Origin: Chryseobacterium sp. Leaf404
GTDB lineage: Bacteria; Bacteroidota; Bacteroidia; Flavobacteriales; Weeksellaceae
Reading direction: 5' to 3'
DNA length: 64,000 nucleotides
NCBI RefSeq assembly: GCF_001424145.1
Contig: NZ_LMQM01000013.1
Span: forward strand, 186,001-250,000
In this document: positions 54,475 through 64,000 of the stretch, piece by piece
How positions within the stretch are numbered: the first letter of the stretch is position 1
How the letters are laid out: every line of letters begins with the position of its first letter
Notes under the pieces: model-generated
Told to the model about the DNA's origin: nothing
Seen by the model: only the letters and a program-made list of their open reading frames with translations
The model's database searches: none
Program-made: the position numbers and the translations under genes

Positions 54475-54783
54475 TTAAGCATTTACGTTGTTTCCTCCTC
54501 CTAATACGAAAGGTTCAACTTCTTTGATTTCACCGAACTGCTGCTCGTAGTTTGTAATGTTCTGCTGAAGTGCAGCCAAAACTCTCTTTGCGTGAAGTGG
54601 AGCAAGGATTACTCTTGATCTTACGTTTGCCTGCTGTACACCTGGCATCAACTGGATGAAGTCTACTACAAACTCAGATGGAGAGTGGTTTACCAAAGCA
54701 AGGTTACAGTATACTCCTGTAGCTACCATTTCGTTCAGCTGAATGTTGATGTTTCCGTCTTGTGGATTTTGATTGTTGTCCAT
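54475..54783 (-). CDS. DUF3467-family protein
   Basis: 102 aa, no signal peptide. 'VYCNLALVNHSPSEFVVDFIQLMPG' and 'ARVILAPLHAKRVL'-like sequence ('SRVILAPLHAKRVLAAL') are the DUF3467 hallmark. Function unknown. The gene follows rpoC in the same direction (142-nt gap), and close linkage of this family with rpoC is common in Bacteroidota. Confidence 0.88.
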   Translation of the reverse strand: MDNNQNPQDGNINIQLNEMVATGVYCNLALVNHSPSEFVVDFIQLMPGVQQANVRSRVILAPLHAKRVLAALQQNITNYEQQFGEIKEVEPFVLGGGNNVNA

Positions 54784-54925
54784 TTTTTTATTTAAAATTT
54801 AAGGTTTTAATGTTCAAAGCTCAAAAATATAAAAAAGTTTCAACCTTGAATATTATATTTCAATTTATTTTTGAGATACGTGGACCGGGATACGATACCC
54901 GCATCCCGAATCACGGAACTCTTTA

Positions 54926-57900
54926 TTAGTTAAGATCTTCGAATTCTTTTCTGGAACCTACGATCACGTTCTGATACTCTTTAAGACCTGTACCTGCAGG
55001 GATTCTGTGTCCTACAATTACGTTTTCTTTAAGACCATTTAGGCTGTCTACTTTACCGGCAACTGCTGCTTCGTTAAGAACCTTGGTTGTTTCCTGGAAT
55101 GATGCTGCAGACATGAATGATTTCGTCTGAAGAGCTGCTCTGGTAATACCCTGCAATACAGGTGTTGCTGTAGCGGGTAAAGCGTCTCTTACTTCAACTA
55201 AGGCCTGATCTTCACGCTTCAGTTTAGAGTTTTCGTCACGCAGTTCTTTGGTTGTAATCATCTGTCCCGGCTGGAAAGCTTTAGAATCTCCGGCTTCGGT
55301 AACTACTTTAAGACCAAATACTCTGTTGTTTTCTTCAAGGAAATCGTATTTGTGCTCAAGTGCACCTTCAAGGAACTGAGTATCACCTCCGTCTACAATC
55401 ATTACTTTCGTCATCATCTGTCTTACGATGATTTCGAAGTGCTTATCATCAATTTTTACCCCCTGAAGACGGTAGACTTCCTGAATTTCATTTACTAAAT
55501 ATTCCTGAACAGCCGTAGGACCTTTAATTTTCAGGATATCGTCTGGAGTAACTGAACCGTCAGAAAGTGGCGAACCAGCTCTCACGAAGTCATTCTCCTG
55601 TACCAAAATCTGGTTGGATAATTTAACCAAATAAATTTTTCTTTCACCAGTTTTAGCCTCAACGATCAATTCACGGTTACCTCTCTTGATTTTTCCGTAA
55701 GAAACCACACCGTCGATTTCTGTAACTACAGCTGGGTTAGACGGGTTTCTTGCTTCAAATAATTCTGTAACTCTCGGAAGACCCCCGGTAATATCCCCGG
55801 TCTTAGCAGCTTTTCTCGGGATTTTGATTAAGACTTTACCAGCCTTAATTTTCTCACCGTCGTTTACCATTAAGTGGGCTCCTACAGGCAAGTTGTAACC
55901 TTTCTGCTCAACACCTTTAGAATCTACTACCTTCAATGTAGGTACAGCTTTCTTATTTCTTGATTCAGAGATTACTTTCTCTTCGAAACCTGTCTGCTCA
56001 TCGATCTCCAGCTGGAATGAAATACCCTGAATAATATCTTCGTATTCTACTTTACCGGCATTTTCAGCAATAATTACCGCGTTGTAAGGATCCCATTTTG
56101 CAATGATATCACCTTTCTTCACTTTATCACCGGATTTAACAAGTAACTGCGAACCGTAAGGTACGTTGGCTACCATTAATGGCGTTCTTGCTTCGTTATC
56201 AGCTACCAATCTGAATTCTGTTGTACGGGATACTACTACTTCCGCAGTGTTTCCGTTTTCGTCTTCAGAAGTAATTGTTCTTACTTCATCCAACTCAACG
56301 ATACCGTCTCTTCTTGCAGAGATTGAAGGATTTTCTGATACGTTTGTAGATACACCACCCTGGTGGAAGGTTCTCAATGTAAGCTGAGTTCCCGGTTCCC
56401 CGATGGATTGTGCAGCAATTACCCCTACAGCTTCTCCCATGTGAATGGTTTTCCCTGTAGCAAGGTTTCTACCGTAACATTTAGCACAGATACCTTTTTT
56501 AGCTTCACAAGTAAGTGGTGAACGTACTTCTACAGCTTCCAATCCTACTTCTTCGATCTTTTTGGCTAAAGCCTCAATGATTACCTCATCAGCATTAACG
56601 ATGATCTCGTCCGTTTCAGGATCATAAATATTGTGTAATGAAACTCTACCTAATACTCTTTCAGAGATTTTTTCAACAATCTCATCATTTTTCTTCAATG
56701 CAGTAACTTCAGTACCTCTTAAAGTTCCACAGTCTGTTTCTGTAACGATAACATCCTGTGCAACGTCTACCAGTCTTCTCGTTAAGTAACCTGCATCGGC
56801 AGTCTTAAGAGCGGTATCCGCAAGACCTTTACGTGCACCGTGGGTAGAGATAAAGTATTCGAGGATGGAAAGACCTTCCTTAAAGTTTGCAAGAATCGGG
56901 TTTTCGATAATTTCCGCACCAGTAGAACCAGCTTTCTGCGGTTTTGCCATCAAACCTCTCATCCCTGATAACTGACGGATCTGTTCCTTAGAACCCCTCG
57001 CACCAGAATCAAGCATCATGTATACAGAATTGAATCCTCCCTGGTCAACTTTCATTCTGCTCATGATCATTTCAGTTAATCCAGCGTTGGTGTTTGTCCA
57101 AACGTCAATTACCTGATTATATCTTTCTGTATCTGTAATAAGACCCATGTTATAGTTGGCTCTAATTTCGTCTACAGTTTCAATAGATGTTGCGATCATT
57201 TTCTTTTTCTCAACAGGAACAACGATGTCACCTAATGAGAACGAAAGACCTCCTTTGAATGCATTTGAATACCCTAGGTCTTTCATTGCATCCAAGAACT
57301 TCACAGTTGTAGGGAAATCTGTATCAGCAAGTACTTTACCAATAACATTTCGTAATGATTTCTTTGTAAGAAGTTCATTAATATATCCTGACTGTTTAGG
57401 AACTATCTGGTTAAATAAGATTCTACCTACAGAAGTTTCAGTTAGTTTCGTTGTGATTTCACCGTTTTCTTTGATAGGAAGTCTACATCTTACTTTAGCG
57501 TTCAATGAAACTCTGCCTTCAGCGTAAGCGATTTCTGCTTCTTCCGGAGAGTAGAATGCAAGACCTTCACCCAAAACTTTCATATCTTCAGTAGAGCTCA
57601 ATTCTTTGGTCATGAAATAAAGACCAAGAACCATGTCTTGAGATGGTACCGTAATTGGAGAACCGTTTGCAGGGTTCAAAATGTTCTGAGAACCTAACAT
57701 CAATAACTGAGCTTCCAAAATCGCTTCTGGGCCTAACGGTAAGTGTACCGCCATCTGGTCACCATCAAAATCGGCGTTGAATGCTGTTGTTACCAAGGGG
57801 TGAAGCTGGATTGCTTTACCTTCGATCATCTTAGGCTGGAAAGCCTGAATACCCAGTCTGTGAAGCGTAGGTGCTCTGTTTAATAAAACAGGGTGACCTT

Positions 57901-59191
57901 TCATCACGTTTTCAAGGATATCATATACTACAGGCTCTTTTCTGTCGATGATTCTCTTTGCAGATTTTACAGTTTTTACAATTCCTCTCTCGATCAGTTT
58001 TCTGATGATGAACGGTTTGTAAAGCTCAGCTGCCATATCTTTAGGAATACCACATTCGTGAAGCTGTAAGTTTGGACCTACAACAATTACCGAACGCGCA
58101 GAGTAATCTACCCTTTTCCCAAGTAAGTTCTGACGGAAACGACCCTGCTTACCTTTCAAAGAATCTGAAAGTGATTTCAATGGTCTGTTTGATTCAGATT
58201 TTACAGCAGAAGATTTTCTTGTGTTATCGAATAATGAATCTACAGATTCCTGAAGCATACGCTTCTCGTTTCTTAAGATTACTTCAGGAGCTTTGATCTC
58301 CAATAATCTCTTCAAACGGTTGTTTCTGATGATCACTCTTCTGTAAAGGTCATTCAAATCGGAAGTTGCGAAACGCCCACCATCCAATGGAACCAATGGT
58401 CTTAGTTCTGGTGGTATTACAGGAAGTACACGCATAATCATCCACTCCGGTCTGTTGATCATTCTTGTATTGGCACCTCTCAATGCTTCTACAACGTTCA
58501 ATCTTTTTAGAGCTTCAGTTCTTCTTTGTTTTGAACCTTCGTTGTGAGCTTTGTGTCTCAAGTCGAAAGACAAAGCATCAAGATCGATTCTTTTTAACAG
58601 TTCTTCAACAGCTTCAGCACCCATTTTGGCGATGAATTTGTTTGGATCTGCATCATCAAGATACTGGTTTTCAACAGGAAGAGTATCCATAATATCAAGA
58701 TATTCTTCTTCTGTAAGGAATTCCATGTGATCGAAATCTGCACCGTCTGCTTTTTTAGCAATACCCTGCTGAATTACTACATATCTTTCGTAGTAAATGA
58801 TCATATCTAATTTCTTAGAAGGGATACCCAAAAGGTAACCGATTTTGTTTGGTAAAGAACGGAAATACCAAATATGCGCGATAGGAACAACCAAACCGAT
58901 GTGTCCGATTCTTTCTCTACGTACTTTTTTCTCCGTAACCTCTACACCACAACGGTCACAAACGATCCCCTTGTAACGGATTCTCTTGTATTTACCACAA
59001 GCACATTCGTAATCTTTGATAGGACCGAAGATTTTTTCACAGAACAAACCGTCTCTTTCAGGTTTGTGCGTTCTGTAGTTAATGGTTTCCGGTTTTAAAA
59101 CTTCACCTCTGGAATCCTGTAAAATGGACTCCGGAGAAGCTAAACCGATGGTTATTTTATTAAATCTACTTGATTTATTTTTATTTGACAT
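54926..59191 (-). CDS. rpoC: DNA-directed RNA polymerase subunit beta'
   Basis: 1421 aa. The catalytic Mg-binding motif '[12 protein letters not shown]' and the zinc sites '[20 protein letters not shown]' and '[13 protein letters not shown]' are intact. Together with RpoB it forms the RNA polymerase active centre. It follows rpoB with a 96-nt gap that contains no hairpin of terminator strength, so the two genes form one operon. Confidence 0.98.
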   Translation of the reverse strand: MSNKNKSSRFNKITIGLASPESILQDSRGEVLKPETINYRTHKPERDGLFCEKIFGPIKDYECACGKYKRIRYKGIVCDRCGVEVTEKKVRRERIGHIGLVVPIAHIWYFRSLPNKIGYLLGIPSKKLDMIIYYERYVVIQQGIAKKADGADFDHMEFLTEEEYLDIMDTLPVENQYLDDADPNKFIAKMGAEAVEELLKRIDLDALSFDLRHKAHNEGSKQRRTEALKRLNVVEALRGANTRMINRPEWMIMRVLPVIPPELRPLVPLDGGRFATSDLNDLYRRVIIRNNRLKRLLEIKAPEVILRNEKRMLQESVDSLFDNTRKSSAVKSESNRPLKSLSDSLKGKQGRFRQNLLGKRVDYSARSVIVVGPNLQLHECGIPKDMAAELYKPFIIRKLIERGIVKTVKSAKRIIDRKEPVVYDILENVMKGHPVLLNRAPTLHRLGIQAFQPKMIEGKAIQLHPLVTTAFNADFDGDQMAVHLPLGPEAILEAQLLMLGSQNILNPANGSPITVPSQDMVLGLYFMTKELSSTEDMKVLGEGLAFYSPEEAEIAYAEGRVSLNAKVRCRLPIKENGEITTKLTETSVGRILFNQIVPKQSGYINELLTKKSLRNVIGKVLADTDFPTTVKFLDAMKDLGYSNAFKGGLSFSLGDIVVPVEKKKMIATSIETVDEIRANYNMGLITDTERYNQVIDVWTNTNAGLTEMIMSRMKVDQGGFNSVYMMLDSGARGSKEQIRQLSGMRGLMAKPQKAGSTGAEIIENPILANFKEGLSILEYFISTHGARKGLADTALKTADAGYLTRRLVDVAQDVIVTETDCGTLRGTEVTALKKNDEIVEKISERVLGRVSLHNIYDPETDEIIVNADEVIIEALAKKIEEVGLEAVEVRSPLTCEAKKGICAKCYGRNLATGKTIHMGEAVGVIAAQSIGEPGTQLTLRTFHQGGVSTNVSENPSISARRDGIVELDEVRTITSEDENGNTAEVVVSRTTEFRLVADNEARTPLMVANVPYGSQLLVKSGDKVKKGDIIAKWDPYNAVIIAENAGKVEYEDIIQGISFQLEIDEQTGFEEKVISESRNKKAVPTLKVVDSKGVEQKGYNLPVGAHLMVNDGEKIKAGKVLIKIPRKAAKTGDITGGLPRVTELFEARNPSNPAVVTEIDGVVSYGKIKRGNRELIVEAKTGERKIYLVKLSNQILVQENDFVRAGSPLSDGSVTPDDILKIKGPTAVQEYLVNEIQEVYRLQGVKIDDKHFEIIVRQMMTKVMIVDGGDTQFLEGALEHKYDFLEENNRVFGLKVVTEAGDSKAFQPGQMITTKELRDENSKLKREDQALVEVRDALPATATPVLQGITRAALQTKSFMSAASFQETTKVLNEAAVAGKVDSLNGLKENVIVGHRIPAGTGLKEYQNVIVGSRKEFEDLN

Positions 59192-59287
59192 TGTTTTATT
59201 TTTAGATTTAAAGATTAAGAGATTTGAGATTTGAGACTTTGCTTTTACAATTGTCTCTTATCTCATGTCTATGCGTCTCTTGTCTTA

Positions 59288-62200
59288 TTACTCTTCCAAT
59301 CTTACGTCTAATCCAAGACCTTGTAACTCGTGAAGTAATACGTTGAAAGATTCAGGAATACCTGGTTCAGGCATTGCTTCTCCTTTCGCAATCGCTTCAT
59401 AAGTTTTCGCTCTACCAATCACGTCATCCGACTTCACAGTAAGAATTTCTCTCAGGATATTTGATGCACCGAATGCTTCAAGTGCCCAAACCTCCATCTC
59501 TCCGAAACGCTGTCCACCGAACTGAGCTTTACCTCCTAAAGGCTGCTGAGTAATCAATGAATAAGGTCCGATAGAACGTGCGTGCATTTTGTCGTCTACC
59601 ATATGTCCTAATTTCAACATGTAGATGATACCCACCGTTGCCGCCTGAGTAAATCTCTCTCCGGTACCACCATCATAAAGGTAAGTGTGACCGAATTTAG
59701 GCACTCCTGCTTTCTCTGTGTACTCAGTGATCTGATCAAGAGTAGCACCGTCGAAGATTGGCGTAGCGAACTTCATTCCCAGTTTCTGACCAGCCCATCC
59801 AAGAACTGTCTCATAAATCTGTCCGATGTTCATACGGGAAGGTACTCCAAGTGGATTCAATACGATATCAACCGGTGTTCCGTCTTCAAGGAACGGCATA
59901 TCTTCCTGACGGACGATTCTCGAAACGATACCTTTGTTACCGTGACGACCTGCCATTTTATCTCCAACGTTCAGTTTACGTTTTTTAGCGATATATACTT
60001 TAGCCAGTTTCATAATACCTGCCGGAAGCTCATCACCGATAGAAATTGCGAATTTCTCACGGTTTTTAACCCCTTGGATATCGTTGAATTTGATTTTGTA
60101 GTTGTGAATTAATTGTTTGATCAATTCATTCTTATCGTTATCAACTGTCCAGTCTGAACCGCTCACATTTACATAATCTTCTACAGACTGAAGAAGTTTC
60201 AGGGTAAATTTAGTTCCTTTACCGATGATTTCTTCGTCTAAATCGTTGGTTACTCCCTGAGAAGTTTTACCGCCAACAAGAGTATTTAATTTTTCAATTA
60301 AAGTATTTCTCAACTCGTCAAACTTCGCTTTGTAAGTGTTTTCAATCTCTTCAAGCTTCAGTTTTTCTTCAGTTCTCTTCTTTTTATCTTTGATGTTTCT
60401 TGAGAACAGTTTTTTGTTGATCACAACACCTCTCAATGATGAATCTGCTTTTAATGAAGCATCTTTCACATCACCTGCTTTGTCACCAAAGATTGCTCTA
60501 AGAAGTTTTTCTTCCGGAGTAGGGTCTGATTCTCCTTTTGGAGTAATCTTACCAATCATGATATCACCAGGCTTCACTTCAGCACCAATTCTGATCATAC
60601 CGTTCTCATCAAGATCTTTTGTAGCTTCTTCAGATACGTTTGGAATATCTGCTGTCAGTTCTTCCATACCCAATTTGGTATCACGAACTTCAAGAGAATA
60701 CTCATCCACGTGGATTGAAGTAAACCAGTCTTCACGCACAACTTTTTCGTTGATTACAATTGCATCCTCGAAGTTGTACCCTTTCCAAGGCATGAAGGCT
60801 ACCACTAAGTTTCTACCTAAAGCCAGTTCTCCGTCTTCAGTTGCATAACCGTCGCAAAGAACCTGACCTTTCTGTACCACATCACCTACTCTTACGTTTG
60901 GTCTCAATGTAATGGTAGTACTTTGGTTGGTTTTTCTAAATTTAGTAAGGTTATATGTTTTAGTAGCAGATTCGAATTGTACCAAATCTTCGTCTTCGCT
61001 TCTGTCATATTTAATTACGATTCTGTCAGCATCTACATACTCTACAGTACCAGTACCTTCAGCATTGATCAAAATTCTTGAATCTCTTGCAACCTGCTGC
61101 TCAAGGCCTGTACCAACGATTGGAGCCTGTGGCTTCAACAATGGAACTGCCTGACGCATCATGTTTGATCCCATCAATGCACGGTTTGCATCATCATGTT
61201 CCAGGAATGGAATTAATGAAGCTGAAATACCGGAAATCTGGTTTGGTGCAACGTCGATCAAATTAACTTCTGAAGGCTCAACTACAGGATAATCACCGTC
61301 AAGACGTGCAATAATTCTGTCTGTAAGGAACGCTCCGTTATCATCCAACTCAACGTTTGCCTGAGCAATTACTTTATCTTCTTCGTCTTCCGCATTTAAG
61401 TAAACCGGCGCATCGTTTAGTGCAACCTTACCAGCTTCTACTTTTCTGTACGGAGTTTCGATGAAACCAAGTCTGTTAATTTTAGCATAGATACCTAGTG
61501 AAGAGATCAAACCAATGTTTGGTCCTTCAGGAGTTTCGATAGGACAGATTCTACCATAGTGAGTATGGTGAACGTCACGCACCTCGAAACCTGCTCTTTC
61601 TCTTGATAAACCACCAGGTCCCAGGGCAGAAAGTCTACGCTTGTGCGTGATTTCTGATAGTGGGTTGGTTTGGTCCATAAACTGAGAAAGCTGGTTGGTA
61701 CCAAAGAATGAGTTGATTACTGATGTTAAAGTTTTAGCATTAACAAGGTCAAGCGGAGTAAATATTTCGTTATCTCTAACGTTCATTCTTTCTTTAATTG
61801 TTCTTGCAATTCTGGAAAGACCTACACCGAACTGTCCTGCCAACTGCTCGCCTACAGTTTTAATTCTTCTGTTTGACAAGTGATCGATATCATCCACATC
61901 TGTTTTTGAGTTTACCAGCTCAATTAAGTGTCTTACGATAGCGATGATGTCTTCTTTAGTAAGAACTTCTGTAGTGGTAGGGATGTTTAGATTTAATTTT
62001 TTATTTAATCTGTAACGTCCAACTTCACCCAATGAATATCTTTGTTCAGAGAAGAATAATTTTTCGATAATTCCTCTTGCTGTTTCCTCATCTGGTGGAT
62101 CTGCATTTCTAAGCTGACGGTATATGTATTCTACTGCTTCTTTCTCAGAATTGGTAGGATCTTTCTGTAAAGTATTCTGAATGATAGAAAATTCGTTGCT

Positions 62201-63106
62201 GTTTTCTTTGTGAATCAAAATAGATTTTACACCGGCATCAAGAATAAGATCAATATGTTCTTTTTCAAGGATTGTTTCTCTGTCTAAGATAATTTCGTTT
62301 CTTTCGATAGAAACCACTTCACCGGTATCTTCGTCTACAAAATCTTCGAACCATGTGTTCAATACTCTCGCAGCTAAAGTTCTGCCTTCCACTTTCTTAA
62401 GGGCAGCTTTAGAAACTTTCACTTCTTCTGCAAGGTCAAAAATCTGAAGAATATCTTTATCAGATTCATAACCGATGGCTCTTAAAAGAGTTGTTAAAGG
62501 TAATTTTTTCTTACGGTCGATATACGCGTACATCACGCTGTTGATATCTGTTGTAAATTCCATCCAGGATCCTTTGAAAGGGATAATTCTTGAATAGTAT
62601 AATTTTGTTCCGTTTGCGTGGTAAGTCTGTCCGAAGAATACACCTGGTGAACGGTGAAGCTGCGTAACGATAACCCTTTCAGCACCATTGATGATGAAAG
62701 ACCCGCTCGGAGTCATGTAAGGAACGGGACCTAAATAAACATCCTGTACTACAGTCTGGAAATCTTCATGTTCCGGATCTGTACAGTATAATTTAAGTCT
62801 TGCTTTTAAAGGCACTGAATACGTCAGTCCTCTTTCCACACATTCATTGATAGAATAACGTGGTGAATCTACCAGATAATCAATAAATTCTAAAACGAAT
62901 TGATTTCTGGAGTCTGTGATAGGAAAATTCTCCTGGAAAGTCTTATACAAACCTTCGTCTGTTCTGTCTTCAGGTAGAGTATCCAGCTGAAAAAATTCTG
63001 TAAACGACTCAATTTGGATATCCAAAAAATCTGGCGTTACTACTTTTCCCTTCGCTGTGGAGAAATTAATTCTCTTTTCCTGAGTTGTAGCTGTTGTTTT
63101 ACTCAT
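59288..63106 (-). CDS. rpoB: DNA-directed RNA polymerase subunit beta
   Basis: 1272 aa. The rifampin-binding region reads '[20 protein letters not shown]' followed by '[16 protein letters not shown]'. The positions that change most often in resistance (E. coli D516, H526, S531) carry the sensitive-type Asp, His and Ser. '[12 protein letters not shown]' and '[10 protein letters not shown]' are the usual conserved blocks. The protein is complete. The ribosomal protein gene rplL, usually just upstream of rpoB, is absent from the next 890 nt. Confidence 0.98.
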   Translation of the reverse strand: MSKTTATTQEKRINFSTAKGKVVTPDFLDIQIESFTEFFQLDTLPEDRTDEGLYKTFQENFPITDSRNQFVLEFIDYLVDSPRYSINECVERGLTYSVPLKARLKLYCTDPEHEDFQTVVQDVYLGPVPYMTPSGSFIINGAERVIVTQLHRSPGVFFGQTYHANGTKLYYSRIIPFKGSWMEFTTDINSVMYAYIDRKKKLPLTTLLRAIGYESDKDILQIFDLAEEVKVSKAALKKVEGRTLAARVLNTWFEDFVDEDTGEVVSIERNEIILDRETILEKEHIDLILDAGVKSILIHKENSNEFSIIQNTLQKDPTNSEKEAVEYIYRQLRNADPPDEETARGIIEKLFFSEQRYSLGEVGRYRLNKKLNLNIPTTTEVLTKEDIIAIVRHLIELVNSKTDVDDIDHLSNRRIKTVGEQLAGQFGVGLSRIARTIKERMNVRDNEIFTPLDLVNAKTLTSVINSFFGTNQLSQFMDQTNPLSEITHKRRLSALGPGGLSRERAGFEVRDVHHTHYGRICPIETPEGPNIGLISSLGIYAKINRLGFIETPYRKVEAGKVALNDAPVYLNAEDEEDKVIAQANVELDDNGAFLTDRIIARLDGDYPVVEPSEVNLIDVAPNQISGISASLIPFLEHDDANRALMGSNMMRQAVPLLKPQAPIVGTGLEQQVARDSRILINAEGTGTVEYVDADRIVIKYDRSEDEDLVQFESATKTYNLTKFRKTNQSTTITLRPNVRVGDVVQKGQVLCDGYATEDGELALGRNLVVAFMPWKGYNFEDAIVINEKVVREDWFTSIHVDEYSLEVRDTKLGMEELTADIPNVSEEATKDLDENGMIRIGAEVKPGDIMIGKITPKGESDPTPEEKLLRAIFGDKAGDVKDASLKADSSLRGVVINKKLFSRNIKDKKKRTEEKLKLEEIENTYKAKFDELRNTLIEKLNTLVGGKTSQGVTNDLDEEIIGKGTKFTLKLLQSVEDYVNVSGSDWTVDNDKNELIKQLIHNYKIKFNDIQGVKNREKFAISIGDELPAGIMKLAKVYIAKKRKLNVGDKMAGRHGNKGIVSRIVRQEDMPFLEDGTPVDIVLNPLGVPSRMNIGQIYETVLGWAGQKLGMKFATPIFDGATLDQITEYTEKAGVPKFGHTYLYDGGTGERFTQAATVGIIYMLKLGHMVDDKMHARSIGPYSLITQQPLGGKAQFGGQRFGEMEVWALEAFGASNILREILTVKSDDVIGRAKTYEAIAKGEAMPEPGIPESFNVLLHELQGLGLDVRLEE

Positions 63107-63427
63107 AAAACTTTTAAGAAAGGTTAAAAAATATTTTGATTAAAAAAAATATCAGAAACAAAAAGAAACAAGATAAAAGTAAAAAGGTAAAAGTGTTTTT
63201 GGCGCACGGAGAACCTTAATATTAACATATTGATTCCAAATTATTTCTAACTGCAACGCTGGTATATCTTTTCACAGCGTAATGCAAAATACTTTTAAGA
63301 TCTTTTGAGGCTGAAGTGTCTGAAATTTTTAAAATACACATAGCAAAATCTCTTTCAAAAATCATGAAAGAGCTGATATTGAGTATTTTAGAAGTTTTTA
63401 TACAAATTTTCGCGCCAAAAGAGAATG

Positions 63428-63458
63428 CAAAACTACAATTTTATTTTGTATTACACAA
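63428..63458 (-). promoter_or_regulatory. Promoter of rpoBC
   Basis: On the minus strand TTG (63458-63456), 20 nt, then TAGTTTTG (63435-63428), a full match to TTG-N20-TAnnTTTG. The transcript would begin near 63422, giving a leader of about 315 nt. Confidence 0.7.
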
Positions 63459-63675
63459 AGAAACATTAAAAATCAGTGAGTTAAATATCTTCAATCCTAT
63501 TAAACAATTTAGCACAATACAATCTGGCTGTAGCGAATGTGAAAATGCGCTGTGGTACTTGTTAGTTAAATTATTACATCATTTGAAAAGATTCAATACA
63601 TAATATAAATCATAGAAATATTTTTTTTAAAAGTAAATTAACAAATATTAATAAATAAATGAATATTATTTAGTT

Positions 63676-63702
63676 TTGTATTATATAAAGTATTTATATT
63701 TG
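63676..63702 (+). promoter_or_regulatory. Promoter of the small peptide gene
   Basis: TTG (63676-63678) and TATATTTG (63695-63702) with a 16-nt spacer, slightly shorter than usual. The predicted leader is about 50 nt. Confidence 0.55.
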
Positions 63703-63757
63703 CAGCAAGTTAAAAAAATACACCAATTGTATTTTAAAACTTAAAAACATCATACCA

Positions 63758-63937
63758 ATGAAAAATTTAAAAGAAAAATTAGCTGATCTTAAAATTGAGC
63801 AGCTAGAGGAAAGAAAGGAGTTTACTTTCTACACAGTTAAGAATTGCAACCCTCAACCACCATGTGGACCAACTCCTCCTACTACCCCTCCTGCAAACCC
63901 AGGAAACGGTGGCGGAAATACTGGAGGTGGCTGGTAA
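63758..63937 (+). CDS. Small Pro/Gly-rich peptide, possible RiPP precursor
   Basis: 59 aa. A charged N-terminal leader ('MKNLKEKLADLKIEQLEERK', about residues 1-21) is followed by 'EFTFYTVKNC'. Residues 31-49 are Pro/Thr-rich with a second Cys at 36, and the tail is 'GNGGGNTGGGW'. There is no hydrophobic signal peptide. The Leu/Lys/Glu-rich leader and small-residue core resemble ribosomal peptide natural-product precursors of Bacteroidota, but the modifying enzymes lie outside the window, so the class is unassigned. It has its own promoter and a terminator with a UUCG loop. Confidence 0.7.
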   Translation: MKNLKEKLADLKIEQLEERKEFTFYTVKNCNPQPPCGPTPPTTPPANPGNGGGNTGGGW

Positions 63938-63954
63938 AAAACTTTCATAAGCTA

Positions 63955-63986
63955 AGAAAAAGCGGACTTTCGGGCCCGTTTTTTCT
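63955..63986 (+). terminator. Terminator of the small peptide gene
   Basis: CGG-A-CT with UUCG tetraloop (63969-63972) and GG-C-CCG, extended by AGAAAAA/TTTTTTCT flanks, 18 nt past the stop. Confidence 0.7.
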
Positions 63987-64000
63987 ATTTCTAACCAATT

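Larger units (their letters stand above)
63107..63757. other. Long rpoB leader and intergenic region
   Basis: About 650 nt without a convincing gene. The left 320 nt form the predicted rpoBC 5' leader, including a hairpin CTCTTTCA/TGAAAGAG at 63350-63372. The remainder lies between divergent promoters. A GTG-started frame at 63316-63603 has poor coding character and crosses the rpoB promoter. Confidence 0.65.

Noticed and set aside
63316-63603. A plus-strand open frame of 95 codons upstream of the peptide gene
   Set aside because: GTG start, poor coding character, and it runs across the full-consensus rpoB promoter on the other strand.

Overview
The window comes from a low-GC member of the Bacteroidota, most likely a flavobacterium of the Chryseobacterium/Weeksellaceae kind. 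Evidence: a SusC/RagA-type TonB-dependent receptor, type IX secretion (T9SS) C-terminal sorting domains, RpoB/RpoC/YidC/GroEL of Bacteroidota type, and promoters of the Bacteroidota form TTG-N20-TAnnTTTG. I infer the genus from overall protein character, not from a search. No rRNA, tRNA or CRISPR array was seen.

Layout. 1-8.8 kb: 5' end of a SusC-like receptor, then rnhB, yidC, pyrG, a small membrane protein, radA, a REP-associated tyrosine transposase between two identical 33-nt palindromes, and an AcpH-like phosphodiesterase. 8.9-15.7 kb: an accessory stretch on the minus strand with secreted proteins, a T9SS cargo, a rifampin ADP-ribosyltransferase (arr), a DUF3592 protein, a kelch protein, a small lipoprotein and two AT-rich orphan genes, with REP-like palindromes and a duplicated leader. 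15.7-26.3 kb: groES/groEL interrupted by a four-helix-bundle (23S IVP-type) gene, an alcohol dehydrogenase, a carboxylesterase, two secreted orphans, an alpha-amylase and dinB.

26.5-35.9 kb looks like one regulatory unit. A propeller-containing sensor kinase and a NarL/LuxR-type response regulator lie next to a three-gene operon (lipoprotein, Cys-rich OmpA-domain barrel, lipoprotein). A near-identical 18-bp palindrome sits at exactly the same distance from the -7 box of the regulator gene and of the outer-membrane operon, so I infer one shared operator. A decayed AAA/DUF4143 ATPase lies between them.

36-49 kb: a TlpA-like lipoprotein, lpxK, truA (TTG start), an ABC exporter, small conserved proteins, a HupE/UreJ-like protein, a secreted M1 peptidase, a divergent HxlR/NmrA pair with repeated operator sequences, a nucleotide pyrophosphatase-like enzyme and an AraC regulator. 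50-54 kb: an operon for a DUF5777 barrel, a cytochrome c lipoprotein, a YceI protein, an ankyrin protein and a DOMON-like T9SS cargo, behind a Crp/Fnr gene and with a GTGA-N6-TCAC site in activator position. 54.4-63.1 kb: DUF3467, rpoC and rpoB, with a long rpoB leader. The window ends with a complete 59-residue peptide gene that resembles a RiPP precursor.
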